NCBI GenBank assembly: GCA_027886785.1
Contig: JAPCJV010000144.1
Span: 1 to 5,762 of the forward strand
Length of the DNA: 5,762 nucleotides
From: Nitrososphaerota archaeon
GTDB taxonomy: Archaea > Thermoproteota > Nitrososphaeria > Nitrososphaerales > CADDZS01
Direction of reading: 5' to 3'
Below, in pieces: positions 5,619 to 5,762 of the stretch. Below the pieces are notes generated by a model. That model was not told where the DNA came from, did no database searches, and was given only the letters and a program-made list of their open reading frames with translations. The position numbers were made by a program, and so were the translations under genes. Numbering within the stretch: the stretch's first letter is position 1; each line of letters starts with the position of its first letter.

Positions 5619-5762
5619 TCACGGAGTTCCTTGGCAAAAACACAGCTATAGTGCTGGCAATGATTTTGATCAGAGCCCTAGCAAATATTATTTGCGTCGT
5701 GTCATAGGTTGGCGTGAAAAAGATGATAAGGCATCTTTTAAATTCGGGAGAGCTATTGAGAA
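5596..5762 (+). CDS. Probable PD-(D/E)XK (RecB/Cas4-like) nuclease, N-terminus only (3' partial)
   Basis: The first 55 residues of a gene that runs off the right edge. The ATG has AGAGGA 8 nt upstream and overlaps the helicase end by 23 nt. Visible is the entry pattern of phage and RecB-type nucleases: a SPSKYYLRRVIGWR helix (27-40) followed by KASFKFGRAIE (45-55). This recalls the 'S-x-S...Y...G...FG-x-x-H' opening of the PD-(D/E)XK superfamily. The catalytic Asp, Glu-x-Lys residues would lie downstream and cannot be checked. No cysteine is seen in the part shown, so an iron-sulphur cluster cannot be inferred. Placement directly after a UvrD-like helicase fits a helicase-nuclease pair for DNA end processing or recombination. 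The assignment rests on a short segment and on context. Confidence 0.5.
   Translation, partial: MAFLYINSHGVPWQKHSYSAGNDFDQSPSKYYLRRVIGWREKDDKASFKFGRAIE

Overview
The window reads as part of the replication and recombination block of a tailed double-stranded DNA bacteriophage (or a prophage or viral metagenome contig). All supported genes lie on the + strand and are packed with 1 to 23 nt overlaps or very short gaps. The gene set is typical of phage early regions: a family A DNA polymerase without an obvious host-type context, a short MazG-like nucleotide pyrophosphohydrolase, a probable single-strand annealing protein, an HNH endonuclease, a short UvrD-like helicase and the start of a probable PD-(D/E)XK nuclease. 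Purine-rich Shine-Dalgarno sequences and a sigma70-like promoter point to a bacterial host. Nothing in the window identifies the host further.

Layout. Positions 2-1306 hold the C-terminal (polymerase) half of a family A DNA polymerase, cut by the left edge. The only real intergenic gap (1307-1360) carries a good sigma70-like promoter and a perfect AGGAGG. It starts a run of genes: a 79-residue zinc-ribbon-like protein (1361-1600), MazG-like (1600-1911), probable annealing protein (1918-3090), two unrecognised small proteins (3090-3323, 3301-3486), an HNH endonuclease with two tandem zinc modules (3476-4030), a UvrD/Rep-type helicase (4008-5618) and a probable RecB/Cas4-like nuclease that runs off the right edge (5596-5762). 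No stretch longer than about 60 nt lacks a gene, and no tRNA, CRISPR array, IS element or terminator was seen.

How the genes may work together. The polymerase copies phage DNA and the MazG-like enzyme would adjust or clean the nucleotide pool. The annealing protein, helicase and nuclease could form a phage recombination and end-processing set, in which the separately encoded but overlapping helicase and nuclease resemble the two activities of AddA/RecB. The HNH gene looks like a later arrival: GC content drops sharply at its start, and the low GC continues into the first ~200 nt of the helicase gene.

The most interesting points are the leucine at the position equivalent to E. coli Pol I Phe762 in the polymerase, the annealing-protein candidate of uncertain family with a split domain layout, the HNH insertion signature, and the helicase-nuclease gene pair. 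I did not find clear evidence of a wholly new type of system.
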